Shown here one piece after another: positions 38,642-45,624 of a stretch of DNA of 45,624 nucleotides. The position numbers and the translations under genes are program-made. The notes below the pieces were generated by a model. The model made no database searches, had not been told where the DNA came from, and saw nothing but the letters and a program-made list of their open reading frames with translations. The stretch spans positions 1 to 45,624 of the forward strand of contig CABUQW010000011.1 in the NCBI GenBank assembly GCA_902493895.1, read 5' to 3'. The DNA comes from an uncultured Collinsella sp. GTDB taxonomy: Bacteria > Actinomycetota > Coriobacteriia > Coriobacteriales > Coriobacteriaceae. Positions within the stretch are counted from its first letter, which is position 1. The number at the start of each line of letters is the position of its first letter.

Positions 38642-41600
38642 ATGAGCAAACTCGTCGAGGGCATTAAAGACCGTGTGGTCGCTGCCGCACGCGAGGCCGC
38701 GCCCGCCGTGGTGGACGCCGCGCAGAAGGCCGCGACCGCGGCTGCCGAGAAAGTTGCCGAGGCAGTTGCCGATGCCAAGAACGTGGCAGGGGAGACGCCC
38801 GTCGCCAGCGAGCCCACCACCGCAGCTGAGCCCGTAGCCACCGGCCACGCCCCCGAAGGCGCGATCTTCAACCCCGAGGCCGCCCGCGGCAACCTGCACC
38901 TGGGCATTGACGTGGGCTCCACCACCGTTAAGCTCGCCGTGCTCAACGACGATAACCAGATTGTCTACGCCAAGTACCAGCGCCACCACACCGACGTCCG
39001 TGCCTGCGCCCGCGACCTGTTCGAGGGTGCCGCGACCGTGCTGCCGACGGCCCAGATGACCTGCGCCATCACCGGCTCGGGCGGCCTGCTGCTGTCCCAG
39101 TGGCTCGACCTGGAGTTTGTCCAGGAGGTTATCGCCAGCAAGCGTGCCGTCGAGACCCTCATCCCGGCCACCGATGTCGCCATCGAGCTGGGCGGCGAGG
39201 ACGCCAAGATCATCTACTTCGACAATGGCATCGAGCAGCGCATGAACGGCACCTGCGCGGGCGGCACGGGCGCGTTTATCGACCAGATGGCAACCCTGCT
39301 GCACACCGACGCGAGCGGCCTTAACGAGCTCGCGGCCAACGCCACCACCATCTATCCCATCGCCAGCCGCTGCGGCGTTTTTGCCAAGACCGACGTCCAG
39401 CCGCTGCTCAACGAGGGCGCCCGCCCCGAGGACGTGGCTGCCTCCATCTTCCAGGCTGTCGTGACCCAGACCATCTCGGGCCTGGCGTGCGGCCGTCCCA
39501 TCCGCGGCAACGTCGCCTTCCTGGGCGGCCCGCTGCAGTATCTCTCCGAGCTGCGCCACCGCTTCTACCTCACGCTCACTCTGGACGAGGAGCACCGCAT
39601 CGTGCCCCAAAACGCCCACCTGTTTGTGGCGAGCGGCGCCGCCATGGCGCACGAGTCCAACAAGCTCAGCTCGTTCCCGCAGCTCATCGATGCCATCGAT
39701 GCCCTGGGCGACACGCAGGGCGCCGAGGTCGAGCGCCTGGACCCGCTCTTTGCCACCGACGAGGATTTTGCCGAGTTCAAAACCCGCCACGACACCGAGG
39801 TCGTTCCTAAAGGCAAGCTCGACGGCTACACCGGCCGCGTGTTCATCGGCATCGACGCCGGTTCCACCACCATGAAGGCCGCACTCGTGGGCGAGGACGG
39901 CCAGCTGTTGCACACCTGGTACGGCAACAACAACGGTGACATCCTGGGCACGGCCAAGGTCATCATGGCCGATTTCTACAATCACATTCCCGCCGGCTGC
40001 ACCATCGGCCACGTGACTACCACGGGCTACGGCGAGGCGCTGCTCATCGAGGCCCTCAAGGCCGATTCCGGCGAGATCGAGACCGTCGCGCACCTGCGCG
40101 GCGCCAAGGCATTCCTGCCCGGCGTCGAGTTTATCCTGGACATTGGCGGCCAGGACATGAAGTGCCTGCGCGTCAAGGATGGCGTGATTGAGCACATCAT
40201 GCTCAACGAGGCCTGCTCGTCGGGTTGCGGTAGCTTTATCGAGAGTTTCGCCGTGTCTATGAACATGGACGTTCGCGCGTTCGCCGACGCCGCTATCCAC
40301 GCCAAGGCCCCGGTCGACCTGGGCAGCCGCTGCACGGTCTTTATGAACTCGCGCGTCAAGCAGGCGCAAAAGGAAGGCGCCACGGTGGGCGACATCGCGG
40401 CCGGCCTGTCCTATTCCGTCATCAAGAATGCCCTGTTCAAAGTCATTAAGCTGCGCGATCCCAAGGAGATCGGCAGCCAGGTGATCGTCCAGGGCGGCAC
40501 CTTTATGTCCGATGCCACGCTGCGCGCGTTTGAGCAGCTCACCGGCGTCCACGCCGTACGTCCCGACATCGCCGGCTGCATGGGTGCCTATGGTGCTGCC
40601 CTGCTCGCCCGCGATCGCGCCGGCGCCGATGGTACCTCGACCATCCTCTCGGCCGAGGACATCGCGCACCTCACCGTGACGCAAAAGCACGTCCGCTGCG
40701 GCCGTTGCTCCAACAACTGCCAGCTCACCGTCAACGATTTTGGCGGCGGCAGACGCTTCATTACCGGTAACCGCTGCGAGAAGGGCGCCGGCCACAAAAA
40801 GCAGAAGACCGAGGCCCCCAACCTCTTCAAAAAGAAAAACGAGCTGCTCTTTAACCGCGAGGTCCTGAGTCCCGACGAGGCCCCGCGTGGTACCGTCGGC
40901 ATTCCGCGCGCGCTCAACATGTACGAGAACTACCCCTTCTGGCACGCGTTCTTTACGCGCTTGGGCTTTAGCGTGCAGCTGTCCGACCAGTCGAGCAAGA
41001 AGACCTACCAGGCGGGCATCGAGTCCATGCCGTCCGAGAGCGTGTGCTATCCGGCCAAGATGAGCCACGGCCACGTGATGAACCTTATCGACCGCGATGT
41101 CGACTTCATTTGGATGCCGTGCGTGCGTTGGGAGCGCAAAGAGGACCCGACGGCTGGCAACTGTTACAACTGCCCCATCGTTATGAGCTACCCCACGGCG
41201 CTGGCGCTCAACATCGACGAGATCCGCGAGCAGAACATCGAGTTCCTGTATCCGTTTGTGCCCTATCACGACAAGACTGAGCTCAAGCGTCGCCTGTACC
41301 AGGCGCTCGCCGTCGATCGCGTGGCCGACGCCGAGGCCGGTCGCGGTCGCGTGCGCGGTCCCAAGATCACGCGCTCCGAGGTCGACGCCGCCGTCAATGC
41401 CGCCTTTGAAGCCGATGCTCGTTTCCACGAGGACATCCAGACCATGGGTGAGGAGGCCCTTAAATGGGTCGAGGACCACGGCGGCCACGGCATCGTGCTC
41501 GCCGGCCGCCCCTACCATAACGACCCCGAGATCAACCACGCCCTGCCCGAGCTTATTTCGAGCTTTGGCTTTGCGGTCTTTACCGAGGATTCGCTTGCGC

Positions 41601-43423
41601 ATCTCGTGAAGCCCGAACGCCCCATCCGCGTGGTCGACCAGTGGATGTATCACAGCCGCCTGTACGCTGTCGCCCGTTTTGTGACGATGCGTAACGACCT
41701 GGACCTGATCCAGCTCAACTCTTTCGGCTGCGGCCTCGATGCCCTGACCACCGATCAGGTGCAGGAGATTCTGGAAGCCAGCGGCAAGATCTACACCGTG
41801 CTCAAGATCGACGAGGTGTCCAACCTGGGCGCCGCGCGCATTCGCATCCGCTCGCTCATGGCCGCGCTTAAGGACCAGGAGGCCGAGCGCCTGGCCGAGG
41901 CCACGGCCGCGGGCGAGGCCTACGAGCAGGGCGATGCAGCGCCGGTGGCTCCCTCCACAGATGCTCCCGCGTTCGCGAGTCGCAAGTACACGTTCGAGGC
42001 GCAGCGTGAAAGCGCCTCGACCGCGTGGCCCAAGGTGCCCTTTACCGAGCAGATGCGCGAGGAGGGCTACACCATCTTGTGCCCGCAGATGGCGCCGATC
42101 CACTTTGACCTGGTCAAAGAGGTGTTCCGTGGTGCTGGCTACAACTTGGAGCTGCTGCCCTCGACCGATCACGACGCCGTCGAGGCCGGCCTGCGCTATG
42201 TGAACAACGACATCTGCTATCCGTCGATCCTGGTGACGGGCCAGATTATGGAGGCCATCGAGAGCGGCCGGTACGACCTGTCCAAGACGGCTGTGGTTAT
42301 CAGCCAGACCGGCGGCGGCTGCCGTGCCACCAACTACATCGCGCTCATCCGCAAGGCCCTGCGCGAGAGCGGCCACCCCGAGATCCCGGTGATCTCGCTT
42401 TCGGCCGTGGCGCTCGGCGAGGACAATCCCGGCTTTAAGATTACGCCGGCGCTGCTTAAGCAGGCAGTCTACGCGGTGCTCTTTGGCGACGTGATGATGC
42501 AGACGCTCTATCGCTGCCGCCCGTACGAGGCCACGCCCGGTGCCGCCAACGCACTCTACGAGGAGTACATGGCGCGCGCCCGCAAGCTGGCGCCCAAGTT
42601 CAACCGCCACAACTACACCAAGCTGTGCCGCGAGGCCATCCGCGCGTTCGATACCATGCCGCTCGTGGGTGAGGGTACCAAGCCGCGCGTGGGCGTGGTC
42701 GGTGAGATCTTGGTCAAGTTCCACCCCACAGCCAACAACCACGTGGTCGATGTCATCGAGCGCGAGGGCTGCGAGGCCGTGGTGCCGGGCCTGCTCGACT
42801 TCTTCCTGTACTCCATGAGCAATGCCGAGCTGCAGAAGGACGAGCTGGGAAGCTCTGCTACCACGCGCGCTGGTATGCAGGCGCTCATCAAGCTCGTGGA
42901 CTGGATGCGCACGCCGGTGGAGGAGATGCTCGAAAAGTCCCGCCGCTTTGAGGCGCCCGAGCGCATCGGCACCATGGCCGACAAGGCCCGCACGGTGCTT
43001 TCGGTGTGCAACAACATGGGCGAGGGCTGGCTGCTCACGGCCGAGATGCTCGACCTGATTGATCATGGCGCGCCCAACATCATCTGCACGCAACCCTTCG
43101 CGTGCCTGCCCAACCATGTGGTGGGCAAGGCCGTGATCAAGGAGCTGCGCCGTCAACATCCCGAGAGCAACATCGTTGCGGTGGACTATGATCCTGGTGC
43201 GTCCGAGGTCAACCAGCTCAACCGTATTAAGCTCATGATTAGCGTGGCCAAGGAAAACATGCGCGCCGGCAAGGGCTTTAAGCTCGAGAAGGTGGCGCCG
43301 CTCGCGATGGACGAGGTCACCGGCCAGATGCGTGCCCATGATGGCTGCGTGAGCTGCGGACCGGCCAGCGAGGAGGCCGTTGCATCGGTCGCCAAGCGTC
43401 TGGGACGCGGCATTAAGAAGTAG
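38642..43423 (+). CDS. Two-headed 2-hydroxyacyl-CoA dehydratase activase-like protein
   Basis: A 1593-residue fusion. After an Ala-rich helical leader (about 1-75) come two BadF/HgdC-type ATPase domains, beginning LHLGIDVGSTTVKLAVL (about 80) and RVFIGIDAGSTTMKAALV (about 400). Each keeps the cysteines that hold the bridging [4Fe-4S] cluster: NGTCAGGTGAF with ASRCGVF, and NEACSSGCGSF with GSRCTVF. A CxxCxxNC cluster-like motif (RCGRCSNNCQL) follows, then a DUF2229-like region (VGIPRALNMYENYPFWHAFF) and a dehydratase-subunit-like C-terminal part (YVNNDICYPSILVTGQIMEA). Activases inject electrons at low potential, using ATP, into dehydratases or benzoyl-CoA reductases. The full-length fusion is widespread in anaerobes but its substrate is not known. 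Confidence 0.9.
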   Translation: MSKLVEGIKDRVVAAAREAAPAVVDAAQKAATAAAEKVAEAVADAKNVAGETPVASEPTTAAEPVATGHAPEGAIFNPEAARGNLHLGIDVGSTTVKLAVLNDDNQIVYAKYQRHHTDVRACARDLFEGAATVLPTAQMTCAITGSGGLLLSQWLDLEFVQEVIASKRAVETLIPATDVAIELGGEDAKIIYFDNGIEQRMNGTCAGGTGAFIDQMATLLHTDASGLNELAANATTIYPIASRCGVFAKTDVQPLLNEGARPEDVAASIFQAVVTQTISGLACGRPIRGNVAFLGGPLQYLSELRHRFYLTLTLDEEHRIVPQNAHLFVASGAAMAHESNKLSSFPQLIDAIDALGDTQGAEVERLDPLFATDEDFAEFKTRHDTEVVPKGKLDGYTGRVFIGIDAGSTTMKAALVGEDGQLLHTWYGNNNGDILGTAKVIMADFYNHIPAGCTIGHVTTTGYGEALLIEALKADSGEIETVAHLRGAKAFLPGVEFILDIGGQDMKCLRVKDGVIEHIMLNEACSSGCGSFIESFAVSMNMDVRAFADAAIHAKAPVDLGSRCTVFMNSRVKQAQKEGATVGDIAAGLSYSVIKNALFKVIKLRDPKEIGSQVIVQGGTFMSDATLRAFEQLTGVHAVRPDIAGCMGAYGAALLARDRAGADGTSTILSAEDIAHLTVTQKHVRCGRCSNNCQLTVNDFGGGRRFITGNRCEKGAGHKKQKTEAPNLFKKKNELLFNREVLSPDEAPRGTVGIPRALNMYENYPFWHAFFTRLGFSVQLSDQSSKKTYQAGIESMPSESVCYPAKMSHGHVMNLIDRDVDFIWMPCVRWERKEDPTAGNCYNCPIVMSYPTALALNIDEIREQNIEFLYPFVPYHDKTELKRRLYQALAVDRVADAEAGRGRVRGPKITRSEVDAAVNAAFEADARFHEDIQTMGEEALKWVEDHGGHGIVLAGRPYHNDPEINHALPELISSFGFAVFTEDSLAHLVKPERPIRVVDQWMYHSRLYAVARFVTMRNDLDLIQLNSFGCGLDALTTDQVQEILEASGKIYTVLKIDEVSNLGAARIRIRSLMAALKDQEAERLAEATAAGEAYEQGDAAPVAPSTDAPAFASRKYTFEAQRESASTAWPKVPFTEQMREEGYTILCPQMAPIHFDLVKEVFRGAGYNLELLPSTDHDAVEAGLRYVNNDICYPSILVTGQIMEAIESGRYDLSKTAVVISQTGGGCRATNYIALIRKALRESGHPEIPVISLSAVALGEDNPGFKITPALLKQAVYAVLFGDVMMQTLYRCRPYEATPGAANALYEEYMARARKLAPKFNRHNYTKLCREAIRAFDTMPLVGEGTKPRVGVVGEILVKFHPTANNHVVDVIEREGCEAVVPGLLDFFLYSMSNAELQKDELGSSATTRAGMQALIKLVDWMRTPVEEMLEKSRRFEAPERIGTMADKARTVLSVCNNMGEGWLLTAEMLDLIDHGAPNIICTQPFACLPNHVVGKAVIKELRRQHPESNIVAVDYDPGASEVNQLNRIKLMISVAKENMRAGKGFKLEKVAPLAMDEVTGQMRAHDGCVSCGPASEEAVASVAKRLGRGIKK

Positions 43424-43451
43424 CTTGCCTGCTATGGGCTGGATATGAGAC

Positions 43452-43488
43452 AAACGGGTGGTAGCCGTACCGGTTACCACCCGTTTTT
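43452..43488 (+). terminator. Intrinsic terminator of the activase operon
   Basis: AAACGGGTGGTA (43452-43463) pairs with TACCACCCGTTT (43475-43486), and TTTTT ends at 43488. It is 28 bases beyond the activase stop. Confidence 0.88.
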
Positions 43489-43508
43489 GCTGGATATATG
43501 TTGCGCAA

Positions 43509-44018
43509 ATGACCTTGCTACAGCCTTCCGTGGGCTTGCCCGATTTTTGGGCCGGTTCGGGCTTTGAGGACAAGTTACTGCAGGCCCAAGGCGATTTTTC
43601 GCTCAACGCGGGCCAGCACAGCGTGACCTATCTGCCAAACGACGAGACGACCGCGACTGGTCGCTACCAGGTGCTGCTATACGACAACAACTTTGGTGCG
43701 GCCGAAAGCTATCCCTCGTTCGACTGGGGTCAGCTGGGCGCCGCGGTGGTGACCGACTACAACAAGGGCACGCATTCGTTTGGGCGCATCTTTACAGTGG
43801 ACGAGGCGGCCCGCACCTACGAGCTCGAAGACCAGATCGCGGTGCCGTTCTCGGGCTACGTTAGCAGTGCGCAGCGTGTCGGCAATTCGAACAGCATGCT
43901 CGTGGCATCGGGCCAGGCCAAGACCTTTACCGAGTACGATCGCTATGAACTGCCTATCGCCACCTACGAGATGGAAGCCGAGAAGTGCATCTACCGCGTG
44001 TACAAGTACGAGCTGTAG
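43509..44018 (+). pseudogene. C-terminal remnant of an aryl-sulfate sulfotransferase gene
   Basis: The reading frame gives about 169 residues: GFEDKLLQAQGDFSLNAGQH, SVTYLPNDE, YQVLLYDNNFG, FGRIFTVDEAARTYELEDQI, and a final YRVYKYEL. This is the C-terminal beta-propeller end of arylsulfate sulfotransferases, which move sulfate between phenols and are common in Coriobacteriia. Relatives have about 590-650 residues and an export signal. Here everything before the last quarter is absent and the frame opens only 20 bases after a terminator. No ribosome-binding site is seen, so it is probably a non-functional remnant. Confidence 0.72.
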
Positions 44019-44032
44019 CGCTGCGCTCCGCA

Positions 44033-45172
44033 TCACTTCACATCGAACTCCACGCGGTCGAGATCGGGCACATTGAGGTCGATGAGCTTGCGGGCGACGT
44101 GGCGGTCGTGTGCCCCAAGCGTCTCGCCTGTCGTCACATGGGCGACGATTTCGCGCTCTACAATGCCTTCCTCGTCCCCTTCGGTGGCCGAGGTCTCGAC
44201 GGCGACGGTGTAATCCTTAAAGCCCGGCAGCACCGCGGCAAGCTCGCGCGTGGTCTCGGTGACGCCGTAGCCGTCCTGCACGCCGGCCTGCGCCGAGCCA
44301 ATGGAACCCGCCGTCATGACGATGCAGGGGATGGCAAAGATCACCGTGCCCACAATAATGCGGCGGCGCACCTTGCGTGACAGCTCGTCGACCTCGGCAT
44401 TTTCCTCGGCGGTCACAATGCCGTCGCCGTTGAGGTCGCGCTTGAGCGGCACGCGCAATAGAAGTAGTACGGCTTCGGCAGCCAGTGCGATAAAGACCAC
44501 GTTGATGCCAAACTCATAAAGCGCCGAGAGAAACAGTGACCCGCTTGCGATGGCGATGCCATAGCCCGCCGCGCACAGGGGCGGCATGAGCGCGGTCGCC
44601 ACGGCTACGCCGGCAATGAGCGTCGAAGGCTCCTGATCGCGCGAGTTGCCCAGCCCGCCCGCAAAGCCGCCCGCGAGCGCGACGGCAAGGTCCCATATGG
44701 TGGGTGTCGAGTTGTCGATGATGGCGGCCGTGGTGGTGCCAAGGGGCGAGAGCTTAAAATACAGCGTGGACGTGACTAGGCAAAAGACCATCTGCAGTGC
44801 GAGGCTGGCAATGGCCTCGACGGTGATCTCGCGGTCGAGCGTGGCAATGCCATATGCCATGGCAAGAACCGAGCCCATGAGCGGGCAGATGAGCATGGCA
44901 CCCACGATGGCGATGCCCGAGTCGATATCGAGGCCGATGCTCGCGATCAACATGGCGATGATGAGGATGCACAGGTGAGAGCCGGTCAGGCGTGCCCCGT
45001 TTACAAAGCGCTTGCGGATCACGTGATAGGGCGCGCGACCCTCGCGAATGTTGAACGCGCGCTTGAGGAAGCGGGTGATGTTTTCCATGGCTTCGCTATG
45101 AGCAGGGCGGATGCCGTGGCGCCGGTGATGGCGTTCACGCAGTCGCTTGAGCTGTTGTCTATCGAGTTCCAT
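44033..45172 (-). CDS. DUF389 membrane protein with an EF-hand-like loop
   Basis: A 379-residue integral membrane protein of the DUF389 (TIGR00341-like) family. ITRFLKRAFNIREGRAPYHV is followed by TM helices starting SHLCILIIAMLIASIGLDID, SGIAIVGAMLICPLMGSVLA, and GVAVATALMPPLCAAGYGIA. Family function is unknown. Between the last two membrane segments lies DLNGDGIVTAEE (about residue 284), which fits a canonical EF-hand calcium loop (D1, N3, D5, G6, V8, E12). The start at 45172 has CGAGGTGGAC upstream; a longer reading to 45298 adds unlikely residues. It is convergent with the sulfotransferase remnant. Confidence 0.82.
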   Translation of the reverse strand: MELDRQQLKRLRERHHRRHGIRPAHSEAMENITRFLKRAFNIREGRAPYHVIRKRFVNGARLTGSHLCILIIAMLIASIGLDIDSGIAIVGAMLICPLMGSVLAMAYGIATLDREITVEAIASLALQMVFCLVTSTLYFKLSPLGTTTAAIIDNSTPTIWDLAVALAGGFAGGLGNSRDQEPSTLIAGVAVATALMPPLCAAGYGIAIASGSLFLSALYEFGINVVFIALAAEAVLLLLRVPLKRDLNGDGIVTAEENAEVDELSRKVRRRIIVGTVIFAIPCIVMTAGSIGSAQAGVQDGYGVTETTRELAAVLPGFKDYTVAVETSATEGDEEGIVEREIVAHVTTGETLGAHDRHVARKLIDLNVPDLDRVEFDVK

Positions 45173-45479
45173 GTCCACCTCGTTCCAGCGCGGTCCGCGC
45201 AACGCGCCCGTTGTCCTAACTCTACACCGTGGCGGGCGGGGTGTCTGTTGGATGCGGAATCCGATAGGGCGGATGACGCGGGAGCAAATGCAAATCACAG
45301 GCTCAATTCCATCCCGCGAGAATATGATGCACCAGCTCCTTCAAATGTGACGAAACTGTGAAGCACGAGAGCGTGAATTTCAAAAAATACGCTGGTCGCC
45401 AATGTTGCGCAACAGAATTCAAAAATCGACAGCTACCGTTTGATACGTATGGATACATCCGTGTCAAAGGGAGAAAGCC
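45173..45479. other. Divergent intergenic region
   Basis: About 300 bases between the DUF389 gene and a secreted-protein gene. A 12-base perfect palindrome TGTTGCGCAACA lies at 45403-45414, and the AT-rich stretches GAATTTCAAAAAAT and GAATTCAAAAAT flank it. It probably contains both promoters, but I cannot assign -35/-10 boxes with confidence. Confidence 0.45.
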
Positions 45480-45624
45480 ATGGCAAACTACAGTCCACAA
45501 CACTTTGGGCCTCGGGCCAAGACTGTCAACGTCAAGGGCGTTGCTAACCGCGCCGTCGCAACCGTTTTGACGGCGGGCCTCATCGCTCAGCCGCTCATGT
45601 CGCCGCTGGCGGCAATCGCCGCAC
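45480..45624 (+). CDS. N-terminus of a secreted protein, cut by the window end
   Basis: Forty-eight codons are visible from ATG 45480, with AAAGGGAGAAAGCC as ribosome-binding site. The N-terminal 25 residues are polar and basic (MANYSPQHFGPRAKTVNVKG), followed by a hydrophobic stretch (AVATVLTAGLIAQPLMSPLA) and AAIAA. That is consistent with a long signal peptide, of the kind found on large cell-surface proteins of Gram-positives. No stop occurs before the end of the window, so the product cannot be named. Confidence 0.7.
   Translation, partial: MANYSPQHFGPRAKTVNVKGVANRAVATVLTAGLIAQPLMSPLAAIAA

Noticed and set aside
38567..43606. A 1679-codon open frame on the minus strand opposite the activase gene.
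   Set aside because: It mirrors the GC-rich plus-strand codons, has a low-complexity His/Gly/Leu/Val/Arg composition and matches no family. The plus-strand activase is unmistakable.

Overview
The window is a GC-rich bacterial chromosome segment with Actinomycetota-like gene content. Several traits together point to the class Coriobacteriia, most probably Collinsella, a gut anaerobe. These are a giant two-headed acyl-CoA dehydratase activase, a decayed arylsulfate sulfotransferase, a DUF2975/XRE pair, and repeated GGGACAG-type intergenic hairpins. The genus is an inference; no rRNA or tRNA gene was seen.

Layout, left to right. 0.4-5.7 kb holds aspartate-family amino acid genes (thrB and thrC on minus, lysC and asd on plus), with long nested hairpins between them. 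6-7.7 kb has an ogt-like DNA repair gene, a truncated Abi-family defence gene that keeps its pseudoknot leader RNA, and a GyrI-like gene behind a LexA-type box. 7.9-11.3 kb is a MacB/FtsX-type ABC exporter. 11.8-18.8 kb holds phosphofructokinase, an Ntn-type amide hydrolase, an M18 aminopeptidase, a D-2-hydroxyacid dehydrogenase, methionine aminopeptidase and a radical SAM protein. 19-22.3 kb has an alpha/beta hydrolase and a GGDEF-REC-HD-GYP protein with its Hpt partner. 22.4-25.9 kb is a lower-GC island with DUF2975, an XRE regulator and an ABC-2 transporter. 26-30.3 kb is a polar amino acid ABC operon ending in a gamma-glutamyl hydrolase. 30.3-32.7 kb contains a 12-codon mini-gene, inverted repeats and a divergent DXS. 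32.9-37.4 kb has an HD hydrolase, a CmpB-like membrane protein, amtB-glnK and a HAD phosphatase. 37.4-37.75 kb is a candidate SOS-controlled type I toxin-antitoxin locus. 37.9-43.4 kb is TetR plus the activase. 43.5 kb to the end holds an assT remnant, a DUF389 protein and the start of a secreted protein.

The most interesting material is non-coding. (1) A 41-residue hydrophobic/basic peptide gene lies behind a near-perfect LexA box. Its ribosome-binding site can fold into a hairpin, and a convergent antisense RNA with a good promoter and terminator overlaps its 3' end, which looks like a Gram-positive analogue of tisB-type toxins. (2) Three large nested hairpins have unrelated arms but the same internal loop (GTCCTN opposite TGCGGA), with one covarying base pair. 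(3) A pseudoknot leader remains in front of a decapitated Abi_2/AbiF gene, and its second stem covers the ribosome-binding site.

All calls rest on reading the sequence and recalling protein families. No database search or folding program was run.
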